Positions 36,997-45,240 of a stretch of DNA of 64,000 bases are shown here, one piece after another (the stretch's first letter is position 1; every line of letters starts with the position of its first letter). The translations under genes and the position numbers were made by a program. Under the pieces are notes generated by a model. The model was not told the DNA's origin and made no database searches. It was given only the letters and a program-made list of their open reading frames with translations. The stretch is from DATLGD01 sp035540755. Lineage in GTDB: Bacteria > Actinomycetota > Actinomycetes > Mycobacteriales > SCTD01. Location: positions 1 to 64,000 of the forward strand of contig DATLGD010000164.1 in the NCBI GenBank assembly GCA_035540755.1, in the 5' to 3' direction.

Positions 36997-37949
36997 GAGC
37001 GGGCCAGGGCGCTCAGCCGGCGCACGACGGCCTCGCGGGCCTGCGGTGGGCCGACGACCACGGCGTCCGCGCCGTAGCCGGCGACCCGGTCGGCCAGGCG
37101 CTCGGGGTCGGAGAACCCGATCTCGACGACGTCCCATCCCTCTCGCTCGTCCGGGCGGGAGGCGAGCGACTCGCGTCGCAGCTCCCAGCCGGCCCCCGCA
37201 CGCAGGCAGACGGTCGCCGTCTCGCGGGGCTCGTCCGCGGCCAGAGCGGCGACCGCGGCGACCGGGTCGAGGCCGCTGGGCGGCACGACGGCGCCGGGCT
37301 CGCCCTCGAGAGCGACCTCGCCCACCACGCGGGACAGCCGGAAGACGCGCTGCGCGCCACGGACGACGTCGTGGCCCACCAGGTACCAGCGACCCCGCCA
37401 GGACACGACGCTCCACGGCTCGACGTGCCGCGCCTCGGGTGCGGAACGCCCGCCGGCCCGGTAGGAGAAGCGCACGGCCCGGCCGTCGCGCACGGCCTCC
37501 CAGCAGCGCGAGAACGCCGGCTCGCTGGCGGCCACCCGGGGCTCGAGCAGGGCAGGAGCCGACGGAGCCTCCACGCCGGCGGCGCGGAGCTTCAGCAGCG
37601 CGCTGGCGGTGGCGTCGGCCAGGGGCGCGGACTGCCAGAGGCGCGCGGCAAGCCCCAGAGCGGCGGCCTCGTCCGGCTCCAGCGAGATCTCGGGGAGCTC
37701 GTAGTCGCGGCGGGCGATGCGGTAGCCCGGCTCGTCGTCGTGCGCCGCGCTGTTGGTGCCCGTCTCGAGCGGGATGCCGAGCTCACGCAGCTCGTCCTTG
37801 TCCCGCTCGAACATGCGGCGGAAGGAGTCCTCGGTGTCCTGGTCGTAGCCCGGGACGGCCGCGCGGATCTGCTGCACGGTCAGGAACCGCCGGGTGGCGA
37901 GCAGGCAGATGACCAGGTTGAGCAGTCGCTCGGTCTTCTTCGCCGACAC
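36993..37949 (-). CDS. pafB: PafB, WYL-domain transcriptional regulator
   Basis: 318 residues. HTH segment KTERLLNLVICLLATRRFLTVQQIRAAVPGY, then a WYL domain with RFSYRAGGRSAPEARHVEPWSVVSWRGRWYLVGHDVVRGAQRVFRLSRV. Partner of PafC. GTG 37949 follows TAGCGT by eight bases (leaderless). Unlike the usual arrangement, pafB is separated from pafA by a divergent DUF3866-cyclase pair and an FKBP gene. Confidence 0.95.
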   Translation of the reverse strand: MSAKKTERLLNLVICLLATRRFLTVQQIRAAVPGYDQDTEDSFRRMFERDKDELRELGIPLETGTNSAAHDDEPGYRIARRDYELPEISLEPDEAAALGLAARLWQSAPLADATASALLKLRAAGVEAPSAPALLEPRVAASEPAFSRCWEAVRDGRAVRFSYRAGGRSAPEARHVEPWSVVSWRGRWYLVGHDVVRGAQRVFRLSRVVGEVALEGEPGAVVPPSGLDPVAAVAALAADEPRETATVCLRAGAGWELRRESLASRPDEREGWDVVEIGFSDPERLADRVAGYGADAVVVGPPQAREAVVRRLSALARS

Positions 37950-37957
37950 GAGGCGGG

Positions 37958-37963
37958 ACGCTA
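37958..37963 (-). promoter_or_regulatory. Leaderless -10 box (TAGCGT) of pafB
   Basis: On the minus strand TAGCGT, eight bases, then GTG 37949; no Shine-Dalgarno sequence. Confidence 0.5.
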
Positions 37964-38012
37964 GTGCAGACCGGGCCGGGCGGGGGCCGGATGTGCACGG
38001 GCGGGTCGCGCG

Positions 38013-38018
38013 TACCCT
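38013..38018 (+). promoter_or_regulatory. Leaderless -10 box (TACCCT) of the DUF3866 gene
   Basis: TACCCT, six bases, then GTG 38025. It shares a 75-bp divergent region with the pafB promoter. Confidence 0.6.
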
Positions 38019-38024
38019 CCCCCG

Positions 38025-39119
38025 GTGATCACCTGGCGCCGCGGCACGGTGCGCGAGGTGCGCCGGGCCTGGCGCGGCGCGGTGGAGCTGGTCGTGGCCC
38101 TGGAGGCCGACGGACCGCCGGAGGTCGGACCGCCTGAGGTGCGCGCGCTGGCGCACCCGGACCTGGTCGGAACGCCGGAGCCGGGTGACGCCGTCCTGCT
38201 CAACACCACCGCCGTCGACCTCGGCCTCGGCACCGGCGGATACGCGCTGGTCGTGGCCCTCCCCGACCGGCTGCCGCCGGACCGGACCGGGCCGGGGCAC
38301 CTGGTCAAGGCCCGGTACACCCCTCTGCAGGCCGTGGTCCTCGGCGCGGACGAGCCGGCGGCGCCCTCCCACGCGGTGCTGGCCGATGACCGGCCGCTGG
38401 CGGCGCCCGGACTGCCGGTGGTGGTGGCCGACCTGCACTCGTCGCTGCCCGCGGTGCTCGCCGGGGTCCTCGACGCCCGTCCGGAGGCCCGGGTCGCCTA
38501 CGTCATGACCGACGGCGGCGCCCTGCCGCTCTGGTTCTCGCGCACGGTGGCCGCGCTCTGCAGCGGCGCGGCGCCCGGTCGCCTCGTCGGCACCGTGACG
38601 GTCGGGCAGGCCTTCGGCGGCGACCTCGAGACGGTCACGCTGCACTCCGGCCTGCTCGCCGCCGCCCGGGTGCTGCACGCCGACGTCGCCGTGGTGACCC
38701 AGGGCCCCGGCAACCTGGGCACCGGCACGGCCTGGGGCTTCTCCGGCGTCGCTGCCGGTGAGGCGGTCAACGCGGCCGCGGCCGTGGGAGCCCGCCCGGT
38801 GGCGGTGCTGCGCATGTCGGAGGCCGACCCTAGGCCCCGCCACCGGGGGGTCAGCCACCACAGCGTCACCGCCTACGGACGGGTGGCGCTCGCCCCTGCC
38901 GACGTCGTCGTGCCGTCGTCGTGGGCGGCACTGGTCGAGCCGGTGCGGCCGGCCCTGGGGCGGCACCGGCTGGTCGAGGTCGACGACGACGGCCTGCGCG
39001 CGGCGCTCGAGCCCTGGGCCGGCCTGCTCTCGACGATGGGCCGCGGTCTGGCCGAGGACCCGGTGGCCTTCGTCGCCGCGGCCGCTGCCGGACGGCACGC
39101 CACCGGGCTGCTGGCGTGA
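38025..39119 (+). CDS. DUF3866 family protein
   Basis: 364 residues, soluble. Recognised by GHLVKARYTPLQAVVLG, VVVADLHSSLPAVLAGV, AYVMTDGGALPLWFSRTV, GTVTVGQAFGGDLETVTLHSGLLAAARVLHADVAVVTQGPGNLGTGTAWGFSG and RHRGVSHHSVTAYGR. The conserved His/Asp/Gly-rich runs suggest an enzyme, but no reaction is known to me. It is translationally coupled (GTGA overlap) to the adenylate cyclase-like gene, hinting at a shared pathway. Confidence 0.9.
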   Translation: MITWRRGTVREVRRAWRGAVELVVALEADGPPEVGPPEVRALAHPDLVGTPEPGDAVLLNTTAVDLGLGTGGYALVVALPDRLPPDRTGPGHLVKARYTPLQAVVLGADEPAAPSHAVLADDRPLAAPGLPVVVADLHSSLPAVLAGVLDARPEARVAYVMTDGGALPLWFSRTVAALCSGAAPGRLVGTVTVGQAFGGDLETVTLHSGLLAAARVLHADVAVVTQGPGNLGTGTAWGFSGVAAGEAVNAAAAVGARPVAVLRMSEADPRPRHRGVSHHSVTAYGRVALAPADVVVPSSWAALVEPVRPALGRHRLVEVDDDGLRAALEPWAGLLSTMGRGLAEDPVAFVAAAAAGRHATGLLA

Positions 39120-40606
39120 GGACCGCGCGGCTCGACGCCCGGCAGCGCCTCGCCCGGCGCTTCGCCGCGACGATGTCGCTGGCGATGATCGGCTCGAACA
39201 CCATCGGCGCCGCAGTCGTGTTCACCTACCTGACCTTCGTCGTGCCCGACCGGCCCACCGACAGCCCGACCGCGACCCTGGTGAACACGATCGTCGCGGC
39301 CGCCTACCTGCTCCTCGCGCTCGTCGTGGGCACCATCGGCAGCTTCCTGCTGCAGCGCCGCCTGCTCCGCTGGCTGCGGCCGGGGCACGTCATCGGCCCG
39401 GAGGACCGCCGGACGACGCTGCGCCTGCCGGCCCGCCTCGTGCGCTTCTACGGCGCGCTGTGGGCGGTCGCCGTCGTCGTCTTCGCGGTGCTGAACCTGC
39501 CCCGGTCGCTCGCCGGAGGGCTCGACGTCGTCGCGACCATCGCCGCGGGCGGCGCGACGACCTGCGCGCTGTGCTACCTGCTGGCCGAGCGCATCGTCCG
39601 GCCGCTGGTCGCGGAGGTGATGGGCGACGGCTCCGACCCGCCGCCGGTCGTGCTCGGTGTGCGCCGCCGCGTGCTGCTCTCCTGGGCCCTCGGCACCGGG
39701 ATCCCGCTGCTCGGCATCGCCCTGGCGGTGGTGCCCGACGGCCGTGAGGAGCCGGTCGGTGCCCTGCCGGTGCTGTTCCTGTGCGGGGTGGGCCTGGCCG
39801 TCGGACTGCTCGCGATGGACGTCGCCGCCCGCTCGGTCAGCGAGCCGGTGCAGACGATGACCGGCGCCCTCCGTGCGGTCGGCGAGGGCCGCCTCGACAG
39901 CGCCGTCCCGGTGGACGACGTGAGCGAGCTCGGGCAGCTGCAGGCCGGCTTCAACGCGATGGTGGCGGGGCTGCGCGAGCGCGAGCAGCTGCGCGACCTG
40001 TTCGGGCGCCAGGTCGGCACCGCGGCTGCCCGGCTCTCGCTCGAGCAGGGCGTGCAGCTCGGCGGCGAGCGCCGGGACGTCGCCGTGCTGTTCGTCGACG
40101 TCGTCGGGTCGACGTCGCTGGCGGTCGAGGCGGAGCCGGAGGAGGTGGTGCGGCGGCTGAACGAGTTCTTCGCCGTCGTGGTCGACGTCGTGACCGCCCA
40201 CCACGGCTGGGTGAACAAGTTCGAGGGCGACGCCGCGCTCTGCGTCTTCGGCGCGCCCGAGCGGCGGACCGACGCCGCCGCCTGCGCACTCGCGTGCGCC
40301 CGGGTCATGGCCGGGCGGCTGTCACCGCTGCCGCTGGACGCGGCGATCGGCGTCAGTGCCGGGCCGGTGGTCGCCGGGCACATCGGCACCGAGGAGCGCT
40401 TCGAGTACACCGTCATCGGCGACCCGGTGAACGCCGCCGCCCGGCTCACCGACCTGGCCAAGAAGGAGCCGCGGCGGGTGCTCGCCGACGCCGCCGTCGT
40501 GGCCGCCGCCGGACCGGAGTCCGCCGAGTGGGAGGAGTGCGGGCAGGCCGTGCTGCGCGGCCGGGCGAGGCCGACCGGGCTCTCCCGGCCGAGGGCCGGC
40601 CGCTAG
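39116..40606 (+). CDS. Membrane-bound class III adenylate/guanylate cyclase with HAMP domain
   Basis: 496 residues. About six membrane segments (to residue 230), a HAMP linker (VSEPVQTMTGALRAVGEGRLDSAVPVDDVSELGQLQAGFNAMVAGL), then a class III catalytic domain: DVAVLFVDVVGSTSLAVEAEPEEVVRRLNEFFAVVVDVVTAHHGWVNKFEGDAALCVFGAP and IGTEERFEYTVIGDPVNAAARL. The two metal Asp residues (FVDVVGST and KFEGDAALCVFG) and the DPVNAAARL segment with its Asn and Arg are present, so it should be active. GTG 39116 overlaps the DUF3866 stop. Its stop codon overlaps the convergent FKBP stop in the palindrome CTAG. Confidence 0.92.
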   Translation: MRTARLDARQRLARRFAATMSLAMIGSNTIGAAVVFTYLTFVVPDRPTDSPTATLVNTIVAAAYLLLALVVGTIGSFLLQRRLLRWLRPGHVIGPEDRRTTLRLPARLVRFYGALWAVAVVVFAVLNLPRSLAGGLDVVATIAAGGATTCALCYLLAERIVRPLVAEVMGDGSDPPPVVLGVRRRVLLSWALGTGIPLLGIALAVVPDGREEPVGALPVLFLCGVGLAVGLLAMDVAARSVSEPVQTMTGALRAVGEGRLDSAVPVDDVSELGQLQAGFNAMVAGLREREQLRDLFGRQVGTAAARLSLEQGVQLGGERRDVAVLFVDVVGSTSLAVEAEPEEVVRRLNEFFAVVVDVVTAHHGWVNKFEGDAALCVFGAPERRTDAAACALACARVMAGRLSPLPLDAAIGVSAGPVVAGHIGTEERFEYTVIGDPVNAAARLTDLAKKEPRRVLADAAVVAAAGPESAEWEECGQAVLRGRARPTGLSRPRAGR

Positions 40607-40983
40607 GAGACGCCCAGCAGGTCGACGACGAACACCAGCGTCTCGTTCGGGGCGATCACACCGCCGGCGCCGCGGGCGCCGTAGCCCAGGTGCGGCGGGA
40701 TCGTCAGGCGGCGGCGCCCGCCGACCTTCATCCCGGCCACGCCCTGGTCCCAGCCGCCGATGACCCGGCCGGCCCCGAGCGGGAACGAGAACGGCTCCCC
40801 GCGGTCCCAGGACGCGTCGAACTGCCGCCCGGTCGACCAGGAGTGCCCGACGTAGTGCATGGTGCAGGTGGTGCCCGGCACGGCCTCCCTCCCGTCGCCG
40901 ACGGCGAGGTCCTCCATCTGCAGCTCCTGCGGCGGCGGGCCGGAAGGGATCTCGACGGTCGGCTTGCTGATCGGGGCGCTCAT
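40603..40983 (-). CDS. FKBP-type peptidyl-prolyl cis-trans isomerase (cytoplasmic)
   Basis: 126-residue FKBP. The fold-defining pieces are CTMHYVGHSWSTGRQFDASWDRGEPFSFPLGAGRVIGGWDQGVAGMKVGGRRRLTIPPHLGYGARGAGGVIAPNETLVFVVDLLGV, with the active-site Tyr, Phe, Asp and Trp. No signal peptide. It follows pafA by 13 bp. A second, exported FKBP lies after prcA at 62582. Confidence 0.94.
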   Translation of the reverse strand: MSAPISKPTVEIPSGPPPQELQMEDLAVGDGREAVPGTTCTMHYVGHSWSTGRQFDASWDRGEPFSFPLGAGRVIGGWDQGVAGMKVGGRRRLTIPPHLGYGARGAGGVIAPNETLVFVVDLLGVS

Positions 40984-40996
40984 GGCGCCCACGCTG

Positions 40997-42355
40997 TCAC
41001 ATGGACGCGATGAGCTTGTCGACGCGGTCGTCGACGGAGCGGAACGGGTCCTTGCAGAGCACGGTGCGCTGCGCCTGGTCGTTGAGCTTGAGGTGCACCC
41101 AGTCGACGGTGAAGTCGCGCCGCTTGTCCTGGGCGTGCCGGATGAACTCACCGCGCAGCCGCGCCCGGGTGGTCTGCGGCGGCACCGACTTGGCCTCGAA
41201 GACCGCCAGGTCGGTGGTTGCCCGCGCGACCGCGCCCTTCTTCTCCAGCAGGTAGTACAGGCCCCGGTCCCGGTGCACGTCGTGGTAGGCGAGGTCGAGC
41301 TGGGCCACCCGCGGCGACGAGAGCGGCAGGTCGTGCTTGGCCCGGTAGCGCTCGATCAGCTGGTACTTGGTCACCCAGTCGATCTCGCGGTCGACCAGCG
41401 ACAGGTCTCCGGTGTCGACCGCCTGCAGCGTGCGGCCCCACAGGTCGAGGACGCGGTCGACGGTGGCGTCGGACCCGCGCCGGGCGATGAAGTCGACCGC
41501 CTTGCCGTAGTACTCCCGCTGGATCTCGAGGGCGCTGGCCTCCCGCCCGTTGACCAGCTTGACCTTGCGCCGGCCGGTGATGTCGTGGCTGATCTCGCGG
41601 ATCGCCCGGATCGGGTTCTCCAGGGTGAGGTCGCGCATGACGACCCCGGCCTCGATCATCCGCAGCACCAGGTCGGCGGTGCCCACCTTGAGCAGCGTCG
41701 TGACCTCGTTCATGTTGCTGTCGCCGACGATGACGTGCAGCCGGCGGAACCGCTCGGCGTCGGCGTGCGGCTCGTCCCTGGTGTTGATGATCGGGCGCGA
41801 GCGGGTAGTCGCCGACGACACGCCCTCCCAGATGTGCTCGGCCCGCTGGCTCACGCAGTAGACGGCGCCGCGCGGCGTCTGCAGCACCTTGCCCGCGCCG
41901 GCGATGATCTGGCGCGACACCAGGAACGGGATGAGGACGTCCGCGAGCCGGCTGAACTCCCCGTGCCGCCCCACGAGGTAGTTCTCGTGGCAGCCGTAGG
42001 AGTTGCCGGCCGAGTCGGTGTTGTTCTTGAACAGGTAGATGTCGCCGGCGATGCCCTCCTCGCGCAGCCGCCGCTCGGCGTCCACGAGCAGGCCCTCGAG
42101 GATGCGCTCGCCGGCCTTGTCGTGCGTGACCAGGTCGACGGCGTCGTCGCACTCGGGCGTCGCGTACTCGGGATGGGAGCCGACGTCGAGGTACAGGCGG
42201 GCGCCGTTGCGCAGGAAGACGTTCGAGCTCCGGCCCCAGCTGACCACCCGGCGGAACAGGTAGCGCGCCACCTCGTCCGGCGAGAGCCGCCGCTGCCCGC
42301 GGAAGGTGCAGGTGACGCCGTACTCGTTCTCGATCCCGAAGATCCGACGCTCGAT
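40997..42355 (-). CDS. pafA: Pup-protein ligase PafA (predicted AUC start)
   Basis: Ligase joining the C-terminal Glu of Pup to substrate lysines for proteasomal degradation. The body is complete: [79 protein letters not shown] and [15 protein letters not shown]. The conserved N-terminus [20 protein letters not shown] is encoded, but its first codon, where homologues have Met, is ATC (42355-42353). A TGA lies in frame nine bases upstream and no ATG, GTG, TTG or CTG occurs between it and residue 29. Starting at GTG 42271 would delete the catalytic Glu9. With ATC the length is 452, identical to M. tuberculosis PafA. AGGAG lies ten bases upstream. A sequencing error or real AUC initiation is possible. 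Confidence 0.93.
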   Translation of the reverse strand: MERRIFGIENEYGVTCTFRGQRRLSPDEVARYLFRRVVSWGRSSNVFLRNGARLYLDVGSHPEYATPECDDAVDLVTHDKAGERILEGLLVDAERRLREEGIAGDIYLFKNNTDSAGNSYGCHENYLVGRHGEFSRLADVLIPFLVSRQIIAGAGKVLQTPRGAVYCVSQRAEHIWEGVSSATTRSRPIINTRDEPHADAERFRRLHVIVGDSNMNEVTTLLKVGTADLVLRMIEAGVVMRDLTLENPIRAIREISHDITGRRKVKLVNGREASALEIQREYYGKAVDFIARRGSDATVDRVLDLWGRTLQAVDTGDLSLVDREIDWVTKYQLIERYRAKHDLPLSSPRVAQLDLAYHDVHRDRGLYYLLEKKGAVARATTDLAVFEAKSVPPQTTRARLRGEFIRHAQDKRRDFTVDWVHLKLNDQAQRTVLCKDPFRSVDDRVDKLIASM

Positions 42356-42443
42356 CTTGGCTCAGCTCCTGAATCACGTCGCGAACAGCTGCTCGTCCTC
42401 ATCCTGACACGCTGTGGCGCCTTCAGGGCGGCTCCGTACTCCG

Positions 42444-43043
42444 TCAGCGGATCGGGGTGAGCAGGCGGAAGTAGATCGCCGAGCGCACCGTGCCGCCGAG
42501 GTTGAGCGTTCCGGTGTGACCGAGCTGCGGGTGCATGACCAGCGCGTCACCGGCCTCCAGCGGCACCGGCACAGGCTCGGTGTGCTCACCGCGGTGCGAG
42601 CGCGGCCACACCCAGGCCACCCCGTCGTCAGGTCCCGCGGTGGTCAGCGCGACCCCGACGACGCCGCGGTAGCGCTTGTCCTGCGCCCACGGCGGAAGGG
42701 CGTCGACGTGCGGCTCGAGCGGCCAGTCCTGCGCCTCGTCGGGGAAGCGCAGCAGGATCTGCGGCTCGGCCCAGTCGTCGCCCTCCTGCCAGCCGAGCAG
42801 CTCGGCGGCCGGATCCGGCAGCACGCCCCACACCTCGGGTTCCCAGCGCAGGTGGGGGAAGAAGGTTCCTGGCTGCCACGCGCGGATCTGCTCGGCTGTC
42901 AGGCCCTGCCTGCGGATCTCGAGGTTCAGCAGCCGCAGCGCGGCGGCCACCCGGGAGGCAGAGACCACCTCGCGCAGGACGGTGTAGCCCTCCTGCTCCA
43001 GGTCGGTGCGGGCGGCCTGCAGAGCGGGGGCCGAGGTCGTCAC
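42444..43043 (-). CDS. Phytanoyl-CoA dioxygenase (PhyH)-like Fe(II)/2-oxoglutarate oxygenase
   Basis: 199 residues. Starts LEQEGYTVLREVVSASRVAAAL, typical of PhyH-like enzymes. Probable iron ligands: His and Asp in LEPHVDALPPW and the distal His in ALVMHPQLGHTGTLNLGG; the following Arg in TVRSAIYFRLL could bind 2-oxoglutarate. It is the last gene of the glycan operon, 38 bp after a glycosyltransferase and 88 bp before pafA, so it may hydroxylate a sugar or lipid precursor. GTG 43043 follows AAGGAG. Confidence 0.8.
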   Translation of the reverse strand: MTTSAPALQAARTDLEQEGYTVLREVVSASRVAAALRLLNLEIRRQGLTAEQIRAWQPGTFFPHLRWEPEVWGVLPDPAAELLGWQEGDDWAEPQILLRFPDEAQDWPLEPHVDALPPWAQDKRYRGVVGVALTTAGPDDGVAWVWPRSHRGEHTEPVPVPLEAGDALVMHPQLGHTGTLNLGGTVRSAIYFRLLTPIR

Positions 43044-43081
43044 GGGAGCGCTCCTTCGCGGCGGGGCTGTCCGCGTCGAAC

Positions 43082-44173
43082 CTAGCGACCGGCCGCGCGC
43101 ACCTCGGCGACGTGCGCCTCGAGCTCGTCGGCGCGGTGCTCGGCCGTGTGCTCGGCCAGCACCCTCCTGCGAGCCGCCTCCCCGATCCGTGCGCGCCGGT
43201 CGTCGTCGACCGCCCGCAGGTGCTCGACGACGTCTGCCGCCGACCGCGCGACGAGGATCTCCTCCCCCGGGGTGAAGAAGGCGTCCAGGCCCGCCCACAC
43301 GTCCGAGACGACGGGCACACCGCACGCCGCGGCCTCGAACAGGCGCACGCTGGGCGACCAGCCGGCGCGGACCATGTCGGCGCGGGTGACGTTCAGGGTC
43401 AGCCGCTGGGCGCTGTAGAAGCCGACGTGCTCGGCCGGCGGCAGGTGCTCGATGCGCTGCACGTTGGCCGGCCACGGGACGTCCGCCGGGTACTGCGGCC
43501 CGGCGACCACGAAACGCTCCTCCGGCAGGGCGCGGGCCGGGGCCGCGAGCAGCTCGTCCAGCACCGGCTGGCGGTCGGCGCTCCACGTGCCGAGGTAGCC
43601 CAGGGTCCAGTGCCGCTCGACCTCGACGGGGGCGTACGCGCTCTCGTCGACCAGGCAGTGGAAGGCCCGCGCCCGGGGCGAGCCGAGCGCCTGCTCGAGA
43701 TGGTCGAGGGTCGGCCCGCCGGTGAACGACAGGTAGAGGTCGTAGCCCGGCACGAGCTCCGGGACGAGGTACTCGCACTCCCCCCGCCCGAGCGCCGCCA
43801 GCGTGACGGGAGTGTCGATGTCGTAGAAGGCGGTGACGCCGGTGGCGGTCTCCTGCACCCACCGCCCGACGTCCACCCCCTGCGGGACGTACGAGCCGAC
43901 GACCACGAGGTCGGCGTCGCGCACGGCCGCGGCGTGCTCGTCGCGCAGCTGCTCCATCGAGGCGTACAGGGCGGTGCGGCCCCAGGGCGGCTCCGGCAGA
44001 TCGCGGTGCTCGGCGTACCAGGGGACGTCGCGCTCGAGGAACAGCACGTCGTGCCCGCGCCCGTCCAGCGCCCGGACCAGGGCCCGGAAGTTCGTGGCGT
44101 GCCCGTTGCCCCACGAGGAGGTGATGGACAGCCCGAGGACGACGATGCACAGCCCCTCGGCGGACGGCCTCAT
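43082..44173 (-). CDS. Glycosyltransferase (CgeB-like)
   Basis: 363 residues, GT-B fold. The N-terminal half reads LSITSSWGNGHATNFRALVRALDGRGHDVLFLERDVPWYAEHRDLPEP; the C-terminal nucleotide-sugar half has LGYLGTWSADRQPVLDELL, MVRAGWSPSVRLFEAAACGVPVVSDVWAGLDAFFTPGEEILVA, with the acidic residue of RLFEAAACG. Third of three tandem paralogues (with 44170 and 45237). No signal peptide, so it should act at the cytoplasmic face. ATGA overlap with the previous gene. Confidence 0.88.
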   Translation of the reverse strand: MRPSAEGLCIVVLGLSITSSWGNGHATNFRALVRALDGRGHDVLFLERDVPWYAEHRDLPEPPWGRTALYASMEQLRDEHAAAVRDADLVVVGSYVPQGVDVGRWVQETATGVTAFYDIDTPVTLAALGRGECEYLVPELVPGYDLYLSFTGGPTLDHLEQALGSPRARAFHCLVDESAYAPVEVERHWTLGYLGTWSADRQPVLDELLAAPARALPEERFVVAGPQYPADVPWPANVQRIEHLPPAEHVGFYSAQRLTLNVTRADMVRAGWSPSVRLFEAAACGVPVVSDVWAGLDAFFTPGEEILVARSAADVVEHLRAVDDDRRARIGEAARRRVLAEHTAEHRADELEAHVAEVRAAGR

Positions 44174-45240
44174 CGCACCCGCTCGCGCAGGATCTCGTCG
44201 ACCTGCACCGCCCGGTGCCCGTAGGTGTGCTCGGAGAGCACCCGCTCCAGCGCCGCCTTGCCGAGCAGCCGCGCCCGCTCGGGATCGAGGTCGCGCAGGT
44301 GATCGGCGACCTGCCGGCCGTCGTAGGCCACGAGCACCTCGCGGTCCGGCACGAGGAAGTCCTCGATACCCTGCCAGCCGTCGGTGATCTGGCAGGCCGC
44401 GGCCCCGGCGACCTCGAAGACGCGGGTGGCGGGTGACCACCCGTTGGCGACCATGCTGTCGCGGGTGACGTTCGAGACCGCGAGCGGCGTGGAGTTGAAC
44501 GCGTTGTGGTCGGCGGTGCCGACGTGACCGAGCAGGCGCACGTTCGGCGGCACCGGCTTGTCGCCCCAGCCGTTGCCGGCCAGCAGGAACGTGCGGTCCG
44601 GCAGCAGCGAGGCCGGCCGCAGGAAGAACTCCTCGACGCGCGCCTCGCGGTCCGGCAGCCGGTTCGCGAGCAGGGCCAGGTCGACGTCGAAGCGCGGGTC
44701 GGGGTCGGCCGGGTGGTGCGTCGTCGGGTCGAGCGCGTTGTAGACGACGATGCACTCGCGGGCGCCGAGAGCGGTGTAGCGCTGCACCACCGGGTCGCCG
44801 CCGCCGTAGGTCAGCACCAGGTCGTACGACGGCAGCAGGGCCCGGAAGGAGTCCGCCGGGTCGTCCTCCATCCGCGACAGCGTCGCGGGCGCGTCGACGT
44901 CCCAGAAGGCGGTGCAGGTGCCGAGCGAGAGCACGGCGTCCTCGAGCACGTCGTCGAAGACCCCGACGCCGCTGGTCTTCACGACCAGGTCGGCGCCGCG
45001 CGCCCGCTCCACCGTCGCCCGCACCGCGGCCTCGTCCGGCGCCTCGTAGATGACGACCGTCGCCCAGTCCGGGTCGGGGATGTCGCGGTGCTCCTGCCGC
45101 TCGTAGGCGACCGGCTCGTAGAACGTGACGCGGTGGCCGAGCTCGTGCAGGCCGCGGATGATGCCGCGGTAGTAGGTGCACGAGCCGTTCCACCACGAGG
45201 AGACCAGGCTCGATCCGAAGAAGGCGATGTCCAGGCTCAT
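44170..45240 (-). CDS. Glycosyltransferase (CgeB-like)
   Basis: 356 residues, paralogue of its two neighbours: IAFFGSSLVSSWWNGSCTYYRGIIRGLHELGHRVTFYEPVAYERQEHRDIPDPDW at the N-terminus, then ARECIVVYNALDPTTHHP and MVANGWSPATRVFEVAGAAACQITDGWQGIEDFLVPDREVLVA. In the last motif the usual small residues before the acidic position are changed to FEVAGAAACQI, so donor preference may differ. ATGA overlaps on both sides. Confidence 0.88.
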   Translation of the reverse strand: MSLDIAFFGSSLVSSWWNGSCTYYRGIIRGLHELGHRVTFYEPVAYERQEHRDIPDPDWATVVIYEAPDEAAVRATVERARGADLVVKTSGVGVFDDVLEDAVLSLGTCTAFWDVDAPATLSRMEDDPADSFRALLPSYDLVLTYGGGDPVVQRYTALGARECIVVYNALDPTTHHPADPDPRFDVDLALLANRLPDREARVEEFFLRPASLLPDRTFLLAGNGWGDKPVPPNVRLLGHVGTADHNAFNSTPLAVSNVTRDSMVANGWSPATRVFEVAGAAACQITDGWQGIEDFLVPDREVLVAYDGRQVADHLRDLDPERARLLGKAALERVLSEHTYGHRAVQVDEILRERVR

